In this document: piece by piece, positions 56,618-64,000 of the stretch
How positions within the stretch are numbered: position 1 is the first letter of the stretch
Layout: every line of letters begins with the position of its first letter
From: Diadema setosum
Taxonomy: Eukaryota > Echinodermata > Echinoidea > Diadematoida > Diadematidae
NCBI RefSeq assembly: GCF_964275005.1
Contig: NC_092693.1
Coordinates: 21,782,335 to 21,846,334 of the forward strand
Reading direction: 5' to 3'
Length of the DNA stretch: 64,000 bases
The notes under the pieces: model-generated
What the model saw: the letters and a program-made list of their open reading frames with translations, nothing else
Told to the model about the DNA's origin: nothing
Database searches by the model: none
Translations under genes and position numbers: made by a program

Positions 56618-59600
56618 GTTGCTCGAATTATAGTATGATGATTCAACTCACTGTAATCCCCTCGCTGGCCGGGATCTCATCGATTGTAGCAACGCCAGGA
56701 GTGGTGCGTGCATATTTGGCTCTGCTGGGGGCAGTTCCATCTGGGATGTCTTCAATCATCAGCTGCGACCCCCTGGTGTCAACAGAGACATGGCATTTAA
56801 ATGTTTAATAGCTGCTGAAACCCAACGTTGGGCAGCTGTGGTGCTCCGAAAGTGGTAATGTCACAGTTGGGTGAAATCTTAGTGCACAACAGATTAATGT
56901 AATAGTCATCATTCATATCTATATCAGTGATTGTAGCATGAACAAAAAACGAAAAATTGTCATTAAAAAATTTAAAATAAATTTTAAAAAGATTTATCGG
57001 TATCATCATTATGACAATGACCATGATGACAAAACAGCGACTGTAACTCCTTTTCTTACTACTACTACTACCACTCTTATTACTACTACTTCTACTATCA
57101 TTATCATATTATTACTAGTATATTATTATCATTAACATCATCATTATTACTATTATGATGATGATGATGATATGATGATGATGATGATGATGATCATCAT
57201 CATCATCATCGTCCTCATCATCATCATTATTATTTGGTGTTCCTGTTTGTGTTTGTATCAAAACTACCACATGTACTACTGCTGACAGTTTGAATAATTA
57301 AACCACTGATGTACTCACTGTCTCCTCTTCCCTGTTGGGCCGTTTGGTTGGACCAGGCTGATGAGGAAGTGAATGAGGTGATTGACAATCTTCTGCTGTT
57401 TCTCGTGTCTCTGGCGAAGACTAACCACCTCCCGCCACAGAGCCTGGTTTTCGCTGCAATGTGAAAGGAAAACGTGGGTGTACGTGTAGTCTGTAAAGTC
57501 TGGTAAAAGCATTAGGGCCTACATGTATCTCACTGGAGGAGACATTGCCGCGACTCAAAATACCCCAAGAAATGGCTCGTGACTCCAGGCCGACTTCTGA
57601 GCATCTCCGAACAAAGTGACATTTTATTCACCAGAAGTTGAGGGTACATTGCTGCAAAGTTATTCTCCGAGAGGCATCTCAGCAACATCTCCACATTATC
57701 ATCAGTAGGTCACCGTGGGTCTCTGCATGGTCACAGAGAAGTCTCCTGAACTACTCAGACAAAATTAGTCTTTGCGACAAGGGAGAAGCTGCTGAGATGT
57801 CTTTGTGACCAGCTGGATACTGAAAAAAAGTCTCAAAAATATCAAACATGTTCTATTTTCTTCAGATCCCACTGAGACCATGCTAGCCCCCAGGAGATGT
57901 TGCAGAGACCAGGGAGACTAAGTTGCCACCAGGTCACCACCTAGTCTCAAAGCCAGTGAGTTGCCCACTTTACATTGCAGGCAAGCTCTCAGTAAAGTGC
58001 TCTGGACCTTCCAATACAGAAATTACAACCCCAGTGGCACTGAAGTCACAACTGCACTGCAGAGTCAAACCCCACAGCCAAACATATCATACAGAACATT
58101 TATGTATTCCAGTATTCAATGCATGCTACCAAACTCAATGTGGCAGCAATGAATGACAGCTATTACATGTGAAGAGCACACACACTGTACTAAGAGATTG
58201 TCTGGGCAAAACTCAAACTCGGCCCTATCAAAATACCTTAGACTGAGTAAACAATGTCATGCATTTACTATACAACACAGTCAAACTCAACTATTACCTA
58301 AAGTCTAATTCACAGGGACAATTAAGTGTTTCAACTTATTTCCGTTTTGACTTGCACAATGGACTCAACACATAGGCCTTATCTAAATCCATCAAGGCAC
58401 AATCTTTCTCAGAATCAAAGTGCAATAATCTCTACCATACCAGCTGTGGACAGCACAAACTATACTTGATAGCATGCATTTACAATGTGTTACCAAAAAG
58501 TTAACCACTAACTTTGTCCCGTGTGAAACATTGGGTCTGTGTTCAAAGAAGTGGAATAAAACCATAATAGACCTTCAGTCCTTTGACAGAGAAACAAGAG
58601 CTCTTTCCCTGTGTTCACATTAGGTCCAGCATGACAGAGAAAGTCACACACCACAGAACTTTCCCCTCCAAAACCAGAGTGGAAGTGCACTTGGGTTCCC
58701 CAAGACCATGCAATCATCAAAATGGCAGTCTCGACTTTAACAAAATTTCCATAGCAAAAAACAAAAAACAAAAAACAAAAACCTTTCCCAGATTCAGTCA
58801 AATACTCTCACATAATTGTAGCATGCAAAGTATTTAAACACGAAAATCACTGGGAAGCAAGTCCACAAACAAACCAGATCTTACCTTTTCATCGCTTCCA
58901 GTTTGGACGTGATGTTATCCTGCTTCCCCTTCATCTCTCGTACGTCTGAGAGCATTTTTCCAACTTCACTTGTTTTCAGTTTGGTCTCGTCCTTGTTGGT
59001 CCCCTGGCAAAAAGACACAAATGGCATACATTGTACAAATGAAGCTCTATACGATGCAGGTTTTGGTACCCTGCGGTACCAAAAACTCCTTCCTCTGTTT
59101 CTTTTTCCTTTGCATGCTCCTATAAACTTTATGACCACAAATCTTGTCTTTTGATCTTCTGTATGGTGTAAATCGATGTTGAAGAAATAAGTTTAACTGA
59201 ATTGAAACCCATAAAGTCTACACACATCTCAAACATTGCTGGTATTTTGCCTTTGATGCAGAGCATATGAACAAACCAGAAGCATCAAATATATGGACAG
59301 TAGCAAAGTCAACGTCACAAAATGAAGCTTTATCTGACTCTTATAATTTTAAGCAAATTGCATAGCTCAGCATGTGGGCAATTAGCAGGGTACTCCTATT
59401 GTAACCAGAAACTCAAAGACCTATAATCTTCCACAAGAAACATTATTTATAAGGATGAGAAACATCAGGACCCTGTTCTATTCAACTTGAGCATCCAGTG
59501 AAAGTCACAAAACCATGGTAACTGCTGCCACCAACACAACAGCTTGGAAACAACCAATTAGAAATGAGGATTTCTATTTTTGGTATGTAGTAGCTGTGCT

Positions 59601-61894
59601 CAACATATTTGTATGGCTTCCAAGCCTATGTATGAATGAGGATATGAAAGACATTGATTAATGAAGAGAGAAGATGCATGAAAGTGACCACATCGTTTCA
59701 CCACTTACCTTCCTCTTAATGAGTTGCAGTTGACCGATTTTTCCCTTGAGGAAGTGGGGATGTTGGAATTCAATGTCCTTCCGATCGGTCTTCAAAGCAC
59801 CATCTTCCAAGCTGGACCTTTTCCTGAAGCCATCTGTGAATGAGTGAATCATGCCACAGCATTTTAATAATATCTGATCTGATATGGGGTAAGGTTATGG
59901 ATGCTGTGGTAAATTTCCATTATGAATTGAGCTATGAAATGTACAAGGTAATGCACCTGTGTGTAGTAGCCAATTGACTCCATAGCAAAATCTCCCTTTC
60001 TCTATGAATTTAATCTCCAGAGAGCTGATAGCATAGTAAACACAAGCCTTTGTCACAGACTACCTTCCAACTTAGGGAATAATTTTCCTGGTAGTGCATC
60101 GCGATTTGCTATGTATTTTTACACCACTGCTACACAAACTAACTTTTGTGTAGCAGTTTTCAACCACAGAAGAGTTCAGGATACCATTTGAAAAATTGTT
60201 CCTCAGCCATAATTGCTAGGCAAATTTGAGTTGGAAAATTATTCCTTGCAACTATCTATTGCCACTGAGAAAATATGAGAGAAATGGAAGAATTTTTACC
60301 TATCTTTCTATTTTCTGTCTTTCTATGCATTTAATGTCAGGGCTGTCAACATTAAACACATCAATATGAGGGAGATTCCAAAGAGCAGTCACCAAGACAC
60401 TTTTATGGTGTGTGCATCTCAACAGACAAATGTACAATGTAATTTCCAAACTAGAAAAGCACTCTGAGAGCGCAGACCTCTGCCAAGCATGCAGCTCATT
60501 TCCACCACTGATCTTGTTCTTCCATAGAGATATCAGTGATTTCTACCCATACGTACTTATACATGTATTGCATTGTGTACTGAAAGTCGGCCGATTTCCC
60601 AATATAGAAGCCTTTGTTACGTCATAACCCCTCAGCTGCACGGCGCACCTCGCCCTAGCAGAAACTAGAGCACGCACTTTAGTGCGCGCACGCAAACCTC
60701 AAATACGCGCAACCTGAACTCCCAAGTTCATTGACCCTACCTGCCAAAATATCAAAAATCCTTCATAAATTCCCCAAAAATTCTGGGATCACGACCAAAA
60801 GTTAATCGTTTGTTACTTGTGTCATTCTCAACCTTTCATGCAAGTTTCATCCAAATCCGTTCACTACTTTTTGAGTTATTTTGCACACGGACAAACTAAC
60901 TAACTAACTAACACACAAACCAATGGTAACGAAAACATAACCTCCCCCCTTGGCGTAGGTAATAAGGGAGGCATTAGTGCTCTCTTGTTAAGACATGAAG
61001 GTTCTGCAAAGAGCCTCCCACAGAATCAGAAAACTGGCAGATCTGAATGATGCACCAGTCAGTTCCTAGAAGATTACAAAGCATGATATGCCAATTGCCC
61101 CTTGGTATAGGAAAATTTGTAGTAACAAGAGACACATTGGGTCTTGCACTCACCAGTGTATGACCAGAGTGATTACCGGGTATGCGGTCTTGCTCTTTGC
61201 AAGCAATTAATTCCACAAAAGTAATCCTGACAAAGCCATCAAAGAGGCAGTATGGCATGGCAATGCATTATACTGTATGTCTTTAACCAGGTAATTCCTT
61301 GCTGAATTTTACACTACACACAGACAAAAGAATTCTGACATTTCAATAGTCTCATAATTAGAGACTGACAGTAAAATCCTACATAGTCCTCGGAGAAAGA
61401 AATATGAGTTTAGTTCGAAAGTGTTTACACACGTTGTACATCATATTCCTGTAATTTATTAAAATCCTCAAGTGTTTCTATTTCTACAGTCTAGTACTGA
61501 TCAGTTTTATTCCCCTGCTGCTCCTCTAATTAAGTTTCATCTAGGCAAAAATTCCCTTGCATTCATTGTTGCTTGGCAGAGTAAGCATCCAACAAGCTTT
61601 GTGGTTGGTAAGACAATCTTTTGTGAACAAAGCATGCAGAGAATTTGATATACAGGAGAAACAGTGTATTATATAATGTGCAGCATACAAAGTTCCAGGG
61701 CTTTTTTGGATTGCTTCATAGGTATAGTAGAACGCAAAACCCTTTCAAACGTGAATGGTATTGACGGTGTAATAATTTTACTCACACATGTTGAGCTGGC
61801 GGATGAAGCTTGCCATGTTGTTGTGCTTGAAAAAATATGGCAGGACTGAGCTGGCAAACATGACCTGATCTGACACTATGAAGCTGTCACCCTC
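48410..61894 (-). CDS. HSF1-like: Heat shock transcription factor (HSF1-like), 5' end missing, 10 exons
   Basis: Exons read on the - strand: 61894-61786, 59833-59709, 59003-58885, 57453-57319, 56772-56652, 54839-54499, 52166-52058, 51147-51088, 50411-50339, 48567-48410. The 1350 bp give 449 residues plus TAG, with all phases compatible. HSFs trimerise on heat or protein-folding stress and bind GAA/TTC heat shock elements in the nucleus. Seen here: the recognition helix [28 protein letters not shown], a coiled-coil HR-A/B ending [16 protein letters not shown], a Ser/Pro/Asp-rich regulatory stretch, an HR-C-like heptad helix, and an acidic C-terminus ending DDDLLGFAL. The start codon and first DNA-binding-domain exon were not found before 64000. 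Animals other than vertebrates usually have one HSF, so the 1 of HSF1 is by similarity only. Confidence 0.96.
48828..49844. mobile_element. 1 kb repeat (family L) with three internal tandem units
   Basis: Starts ACAAGAGACCCGCGGGTCTA then GCGCTCACCTGAG, and ends GGCTCAGGTGAGCT, so the ends are inverted around CTCACCTGAG. Inside, GGGATGCTACCTGCCAAGTT recurs at about 49070, 49377 and 49704, giving units of about 307 and 327 bp. It sits in the last HSF intron. Similar CTCACCTGAG-ended repeats are widespread in marine invertebrates, from memory. Confidence 0.8.
49845..50338. other. HSF last intron, remainder; homopolymer runs
   Basis: G-runs near 49851, 50029 and 50096 and an A-run near 49908. 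No gene is seen. Confidence 0.6.
50339..50411 (-). CDS. HSF1-like: HSF exon: acidic segment (73 bp)
   Basis: [20 protein letters not shown] plus TSAE, ending in phase 1. The acceptor is ATTTCGCAG and the donor G|GTAGGG. The sequence is acidic and low in hydrophobics, with no known motif. Confidence 0.85.
50728..50824. repeat. (GA)n/(GATA)n microsatellite
   Basis: GA units followed by GATA and GACA tetranucleotides, in an HSF intron. Confidence 0.92.
50850..51060. mobile_element. 211 bp MITE (family H) with perfect 8 bp target duplication
   Basis: Flanked by AATTTTCT at 50842-50849 and 51061-51068. Inverted ends carry ATTTGCTCCTGCGACAATTG at the left and its mirror image at the right. The interior holds CCTAATCC and CCCTAACCCTAA words. 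It lies in an HSF intron 28 bp from the 60 bp exon. Confidence 0.9.
51088..51147 (-). CDS. HSF1-like: HSF exon: short acidic/hydrophobic activation segment (60 bp)
   Basis: Twenty codons, [20 protein letters not shown], in phase 0 on both sides. Aromatic residues mixed with acids are typical of an activation domain. The acceptor is CTTCTCACAG and the donor A|GTAAGT. Skipping it would keep the frame, so it could be alternatively spliced. Confidence 0.85.
51148..52057 (-). other. HSF intron; no feature seen
   Basis: GT-AG on the - strand; AT-rich with an AAAC-repeat patch near 51780. Confidence 0.7.
52058..52166 (-). CDS. HSF1-like: HSF exon: HR-C-like heptad helix
   Basis: [19 protein letters not shown] and SFELGGLLH align with human HSF1 HR-C (LSDHLDAMDSNLDNLQ), the helix that folds back on HR-A/B to keep the monomer inactive. 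The acceptor is TTGGCACAG and the donor T|GTAAGT. Confidence 0.93.
52167..54498 (-). other. HSF intron with microsatellites and family O copy 2
   Basis: Contains (AAT)n at 52961-53013, (AAAAC)n/(AAAC)n at 53199-53274 and the family O element at 53486-54260. No other exon is seen. Confidence 0.8.
53486..54260. mobile_element. Family O element, copy 2 (GTCAATTTGAC hairpin ends)
   Basis: Ends TTACCCTATTTTAACTGGG and its near mirror image (right end TTAAAATAAGGTTA). Inside each end lies a hairpin: GGGGGGTCAATTTGACCCCCC at the left, and GGGGGGTCAA...TTTGACCCCCC at the right. Interior blocks CAGATCTCGGCCAACGATCG and AAAAAAGTCATGAAACG are shared with copy 1. It has no coding content. Confidence 0.8.
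54499..54839 (-). CDS. HSF1-like: HSF exon: Ser/Pro/Asp-rich regulatory and activation region
   Basis: This is the largest HSF exon (341 bp, 114 codons). It is rich in Ser, Pro, Asp, Glu and Gly, with [10 protein letters not shown] near its start, and is predicted disordered. It resembles the HSF1 regulatory domain in composition but not in detail. The acceptor is TTCACAG and the donor AG|GTGAGC. Confidence 0.92.
54915..55750. mobile_element. 836 bp inverted-repeat element (family I) with 6 bp target duplication
   Basis: Ends CAGGCCTCGAA and TTCGAGGCCTG. ACATTC abuts both sides (54909-54914 and 55751-55756). Both flanks of the interior repeat GGGCAC...CGGCCA words, giving a foldback look, with a GC-richer centre. 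It sits in an HSF intron. No ORF is convincing. Confidence 0.8.
56176..56433. mobile_element. Palindromic element (family N) with nested hairpin and 63 bp tandem
   Basis: ATGGGGATTCCCCCAGAAAT at 56177 faces ATTTCTGGGGGAATCCCCAT at 56379. Between them is the CCAAAGAGATTTT hairpin (56282-56314). GGGAATCCCCAT(A/G)TAAGTA plus GGCCTACATAGCGCCCTC repeats with a 63 bp period (56325, 56388). Confidence 0.75.
56577..56612. repeat. (ACAG)n microsatellite
   Basis: Nine tetranucleotide units in an HSF intron, following the GGACCAAGGACCTGGGAGGA end of a dispersed repeat. Confidence 0.92.
56652..56772 (-). CDS. HSF1-like: HSF exon: start of regulatory region
   Basis: [20 protein letters not shown] and following residues have the SxxKYxR flavour seen after HR-B in HSF1. 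The acceptor is TTGACACCAG and the donor A|GTGAGT; it closes in phase 0. Confidence 0.9.
56773..57318 (-). other. HSF intron with (GAT)n facing (ATC)n
   Basis: 57147-57234 is GAT repeats running directly into ATC repeats, a palindromic microsatellite. The rest is AT-rich. Confidence 0.8.
57319..57453 (-). CDS. HSF1-like: HSF exon: HR-B coiled coil
   Basis: [20 protein letters not shown] followed by [16 protein letters not shown] is the most conserved part of the HR-A/B trimerisation domain. The exon ends with basic KRRQ, like the nuclear localisation segment at this point in HSF1. The donor is CA|GTGAGT. Confidence 0.97.
57454..58884 (-). other. HSF intron; no feature seen
   Basis: Unique-looking, with a short AAAAAC repeat near 58756-58780. 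Short ORFs only. Confidence 0.7.
58885..59003 (-). CDS. HSF1-like: HSF exon: linker and HR-A coiled coil
   Basis: A Lys/Glu/Thr-rich linker is followed by [20 protein letters not shown], matching the HR-A heptads of HSF1 (human LLTDVQLMKGKQ). The acceptor is TTTTGCCAG and the donor AG|GTAAGA, phase 2. Confidence 0.95.
59004..59708 (-). other. HSF intron; no feature seen
   Basis: 705 bp, AT-rich. Bounded by GTAAGT and TTGCCAG on the - strand. Confidence 0.75.
59709..59833 (-). CDS. HSF1-like: HSF exon: DNA-binding domain wing and C-terminal part
   Basis: Completes the split Tyr and continues GFRK, a wing loop [15 protein letters not shown], then [11 protein letters not shown] and IKRK at the donor K|GTAAGT. 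The wing is about one residue shorter than human HSF1 and its sequence is divergent. The core around it is conserved. Confidence 0.97.
60458..60985. mobile_element. Dispersed repeat (family M) in the intron splitting the HSF DNA-binding domain
   Basis: Left AGCACTCTGAGAGCGCAGAC then CTCTGCCAAG. The right side has AACCTCCCCCCTTGGCGTAG and a mirrored GCATTAGTGCTCTC. Its interior TTTCATCCAAATCCGTTCAC and CACACGGACAAACTAACTAA resemble 3' parts of widespread fish and invertebrate repeats (recalled, not checked). Confidence 0.65.
61786..61894 (-). CDS. HSF1-like: HSF exon: DNA-binding domain, helices 2-3
   Basis: Encodes [10 protein letters not shown], then a helix ending [15 protein letters not shown], the invariant HSF recognition helix. 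The acceptor CTCCAACAG and donor T|GTGAGT read on the - strand. It begins in phase 0, so an upstream exon with the remaining DNA-binding domain must exist outside the window. Confidence 0.97.
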
Positions 61895-62314
61895 CTGTTG
61901 GAGTAATCACAAAGAATAGAACATTACTACAACTTCAGAAAACACCTTCTGTGTCCCTAGTGTAGGCCTATAAAATTGTACTCCTATTATCCAGTGTAAT
62001 AGTTCTTACTGAAATCAAATGAAGCAACCAAGGGGTAACTTGCATATAAGGATCTTTACATATGGAGCAAAAAGTGCACATCATGAACATGTAAAACCAT
62101 GGAGGTACCGTACCTCCATGATAAAATTGTACATTCCTTCACAACAGTACATAAGTATATAAATAACAATGTAAACACAGTAAACAGGAAAAAATACATG
62201 TATCCCCACTGGTATGATTATACTCCTACACTATACACCAAAATGCCATTACAGAATATCATAACAAAACCTGCAGTGTTTGTATCATGAAAATGCCTTA
62301 CATAAACCACAAGG

Positions 62315-62405
62315 AATACAATCCAAAATTAAAGACTGTGACAAGTCTAGAAGATCAGCACCAGCATTGTGGAATGATCTCCAAGAAGACAGTAAAATAG
62401 TATAG
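62315..62405 (+). pseudogene. Possible LINE reverse transcriptase tail remnant
   Basis: One frame reads CDKSRRSAPALWNDLQEDSK, resembling the R-x-F-S-x-A-A-P-x-L-W-N-x-L-P tail found at the end of many LINE ORF2 proteins. Only about 30 codons are recognisable and the frame closes soon after. The match is short, so chance cannot be excluded. Confidence 0.35.
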
Positions 62406-62736
62406 ATCCTTCTACTGAAGTAGACATGATAAAGACTAACTAGAGGTCTATACACAGCCCTGTCGCTGTATCCGATCGACACCTACACCCAGGGTTCGAC
62501 CTCCTTGCCAAGGTTCGACCATGCACAAAAGTATGTCTAGGTTTCTACATGTAGCAGGTGGCTGAACTTTTTGACAGCGTTGTGGTTGAATCATTATGGG
62601 CAGCTTGCATTTAATACACAATCACAAGCACGGCATCTGGTTGCGCTAGATAAAGATGGAACTACTAAATTTAAATCCATGCTAAATGAAAAACATGTTT
62701 TTTTAAGAACAGTAAATTAACTGTCATTAACAGTGT

Positions 62737-63301
62737 TAAAGGGAAGATAAACCCCAAGAACACTGTGGATTGAGTGAAAGCAGCAACATCAGTAGAACAC
62801 ATCAGTGAAAGTTTGAAGAAAATCGGACAATCGATGCAAAAGTTATGAATTTTTAAAGTTTTGGTGTTGGAACCGCTGGATGAGGAGACTACTAGAGGTT
62901 ATGACGTATGAGTGGACTACAATATCAAGAAAATATAAAGAAAATACTACAAAAATCCATTTTTCATGAAAATTACAAATTCCATCAACTTGATATTGAC
63001 ATATGTTAAGGGTAGCAATTATTCCCCCTGCTTTCTGAAAGCGGTTGGTCCACTGCTCTTTCATAATTCTAGAAAAGTGAATTTTTGTTGAATATCCTTT
63101 ATATTTTCTTTGTATTGTTGTCCACTCATACGTCATATCCTCTAGTAGTCTCCTTATCCAGCGGTCCAAACACCAAAACTTTAAAAATTCATAACTTTTG
63201 CATCGATTGTCCGATTTTTCTCAAACTTTCACTGATGTGTTCTACTAAATGTTGCTGCTTTCACTCAATCCACATTGCTCTTTGGGTTTACCTTCCCTTT
63301 A
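62737..63301. mobile_element. 565 bp foldback MITE (family B)
   Basis: Nearly 220 bp inverted arms start AAGGGAAGATAAACCCCAAG at the left and are mirrored to CTTGGGTTTACCTTCCCTT-like sequence at the right, with TA at both ends. AGGAGACTACTAGAGG and ATGACGTATGAGTGGACTAC reappear inverted near 63120-63160. A central spacer of about 110 bp remains. It is non-coding. Confidence 0.9.
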
Positions 63302-64000
63302 AATGAATATTGACAGTTTGATATTGTTTGAACATGAATCTGGAGGAAGATGTTCATTCCACAAAAATTACAAAAATCAAAATGAATATGTGTGCATTTC
63401 TGTTAAATATCAATTCTAGACTATGCCATGCCTCTAGAACTCTAGATTCTAGAGTATTCAAAACAACCCTGTTGTTTGCAGCAGGTTCGTAAACTGTTCG
63501 CAGCAGGGCTGTTTCATTTATTGATGAAAAGGCCCAATCAAGTGTCACTCCCCACAATGTCAATATAACACTTGCGAGTATAACTCCTGCTTGTGTTCCA
63601 AAAAGTAAGGGCAGACTAAGCACACATGATGTTCATTAGCTGTTCTATTGATGAATGAAAGTGCCCCTGCCAGATATAGGCACCCTGCCGCAAACTGGGT
63701 TGATTCAATACTCAAACACGTTCTGAGTCGATGACAGTGGAATCAGTGGACCAACATGCAGAATCAGAAATACCGGTAGGCCCTACAGAATTGAAGCGCC
63801 TCTCACTTTCAAAACACGGAACTTCAGTAGGCCTACCGGTACAGACAAAATATGTAAGATAAGCATATGCTGGTGCCGTTTGTTTTCTGAATACAAAAAA
63901 AAAAGGTATCATATGATATTTGCCAAGCCCAAGGTCTAAACTCTAAAATCTACTTCGAAACTTGTGCGTGGCGGCCCCTGAACCTCGGCCGGCCAGAGAA

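Larger units (their letters stand above)
61895..64000 (-). other. HSF upstream intron (window edge)
   Basis: Besides the foldback MITE and the LINE-tail remnant, no exon with the first half of the HSF DNA-binding domain was found. The missing exon or exons are presumed to lie beyond the window. Confidence 0.6.

Noticed and set aside
63354-63623. 89-codon - strand ORF near the window end
   Set aside because: Contains a hydrophobic start and a repetitive TCTAGA palindrome region; no family match.
61895-64000. First HSF coding exon (PAFLxKLW motif)
   Set aside because: Read on the - strand for the expected motif; not found, so left outside the window.

Overview
This is an intron-rich, AT-leaning animal genome window. 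Its introns and intergenic stretches are packed with microsatellites and short inverted-repeat transposons. The two protein genes, the palindromic repeat families and the lack of vertebrate-type SINEs or LINEs suggest a marine invertebrate deuterostome. An echinoderm is my best guess, made from general repeat character and not proven by any one sequence.

Two host genes can be rebuilt exon by exon. (1) On the + strand, eleven coding exons from 18009 to 35802 join in one frame, with matching splice phases, into a complete 510-residue SLC7 amino acid transporter. It is a light chain of a heterodimeric transporter of the LAT/y+LAT/b0,+AT group. A GC-rich stretch ending in a strong splice donor at 12452 may be its non-coding first exon. 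(2) On the - strand, ten coding exons from 61894 down to 48410 encode all but the N-terminus of a heat shock transcription factor (HSF1-like). They cover the second half of the DNA-binding domain, the HR-A/B trimerisation coiled coil, a Ser/Pro/Asp-rich regulatory stretch, an HR-C-like helix and an acidic C-terminus. The exon or exons with the start codon lie beyond 64000. The genes converge tail to tail across a 12.6 kb gap with no convincing gene.

Layout: 1-12180 is intergenic, with a (TAG)n array, a decayed LINE reverse-transcriptase fragment and a 1.4 kb foldback element. 12180-18008 holds the putative 5' exon and a leader intron with three inverted-repeat elements. 18009-35802 is the SLC7 gene. 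35803-48409 is intergenic and/or 3' UTR with several MITEs. 48410-61894 is HSF. 61895-64000 is intron or upstream HSF sequence with a 565 bp foldback MITE and a possible LINE tail.

The most notable non-gene signal is the variety of non-autonomous inverted-repeat elements. One family has three copies, each flanked by 8 bp target duplications. A 211 bp element has a perfect 8 bp duplication. Two elements have perfect 6 bp duplications. At least four unrelated foldback families share TA-AAGG ends. One pair of 0.8 kb elements carries matched but mutually different hairpin words at its two ends. I found no transposase, virus-like element, CRISPR array or genuine tRNA/rRNA gene, and I see no multi-gene system that is clearly undescribed.
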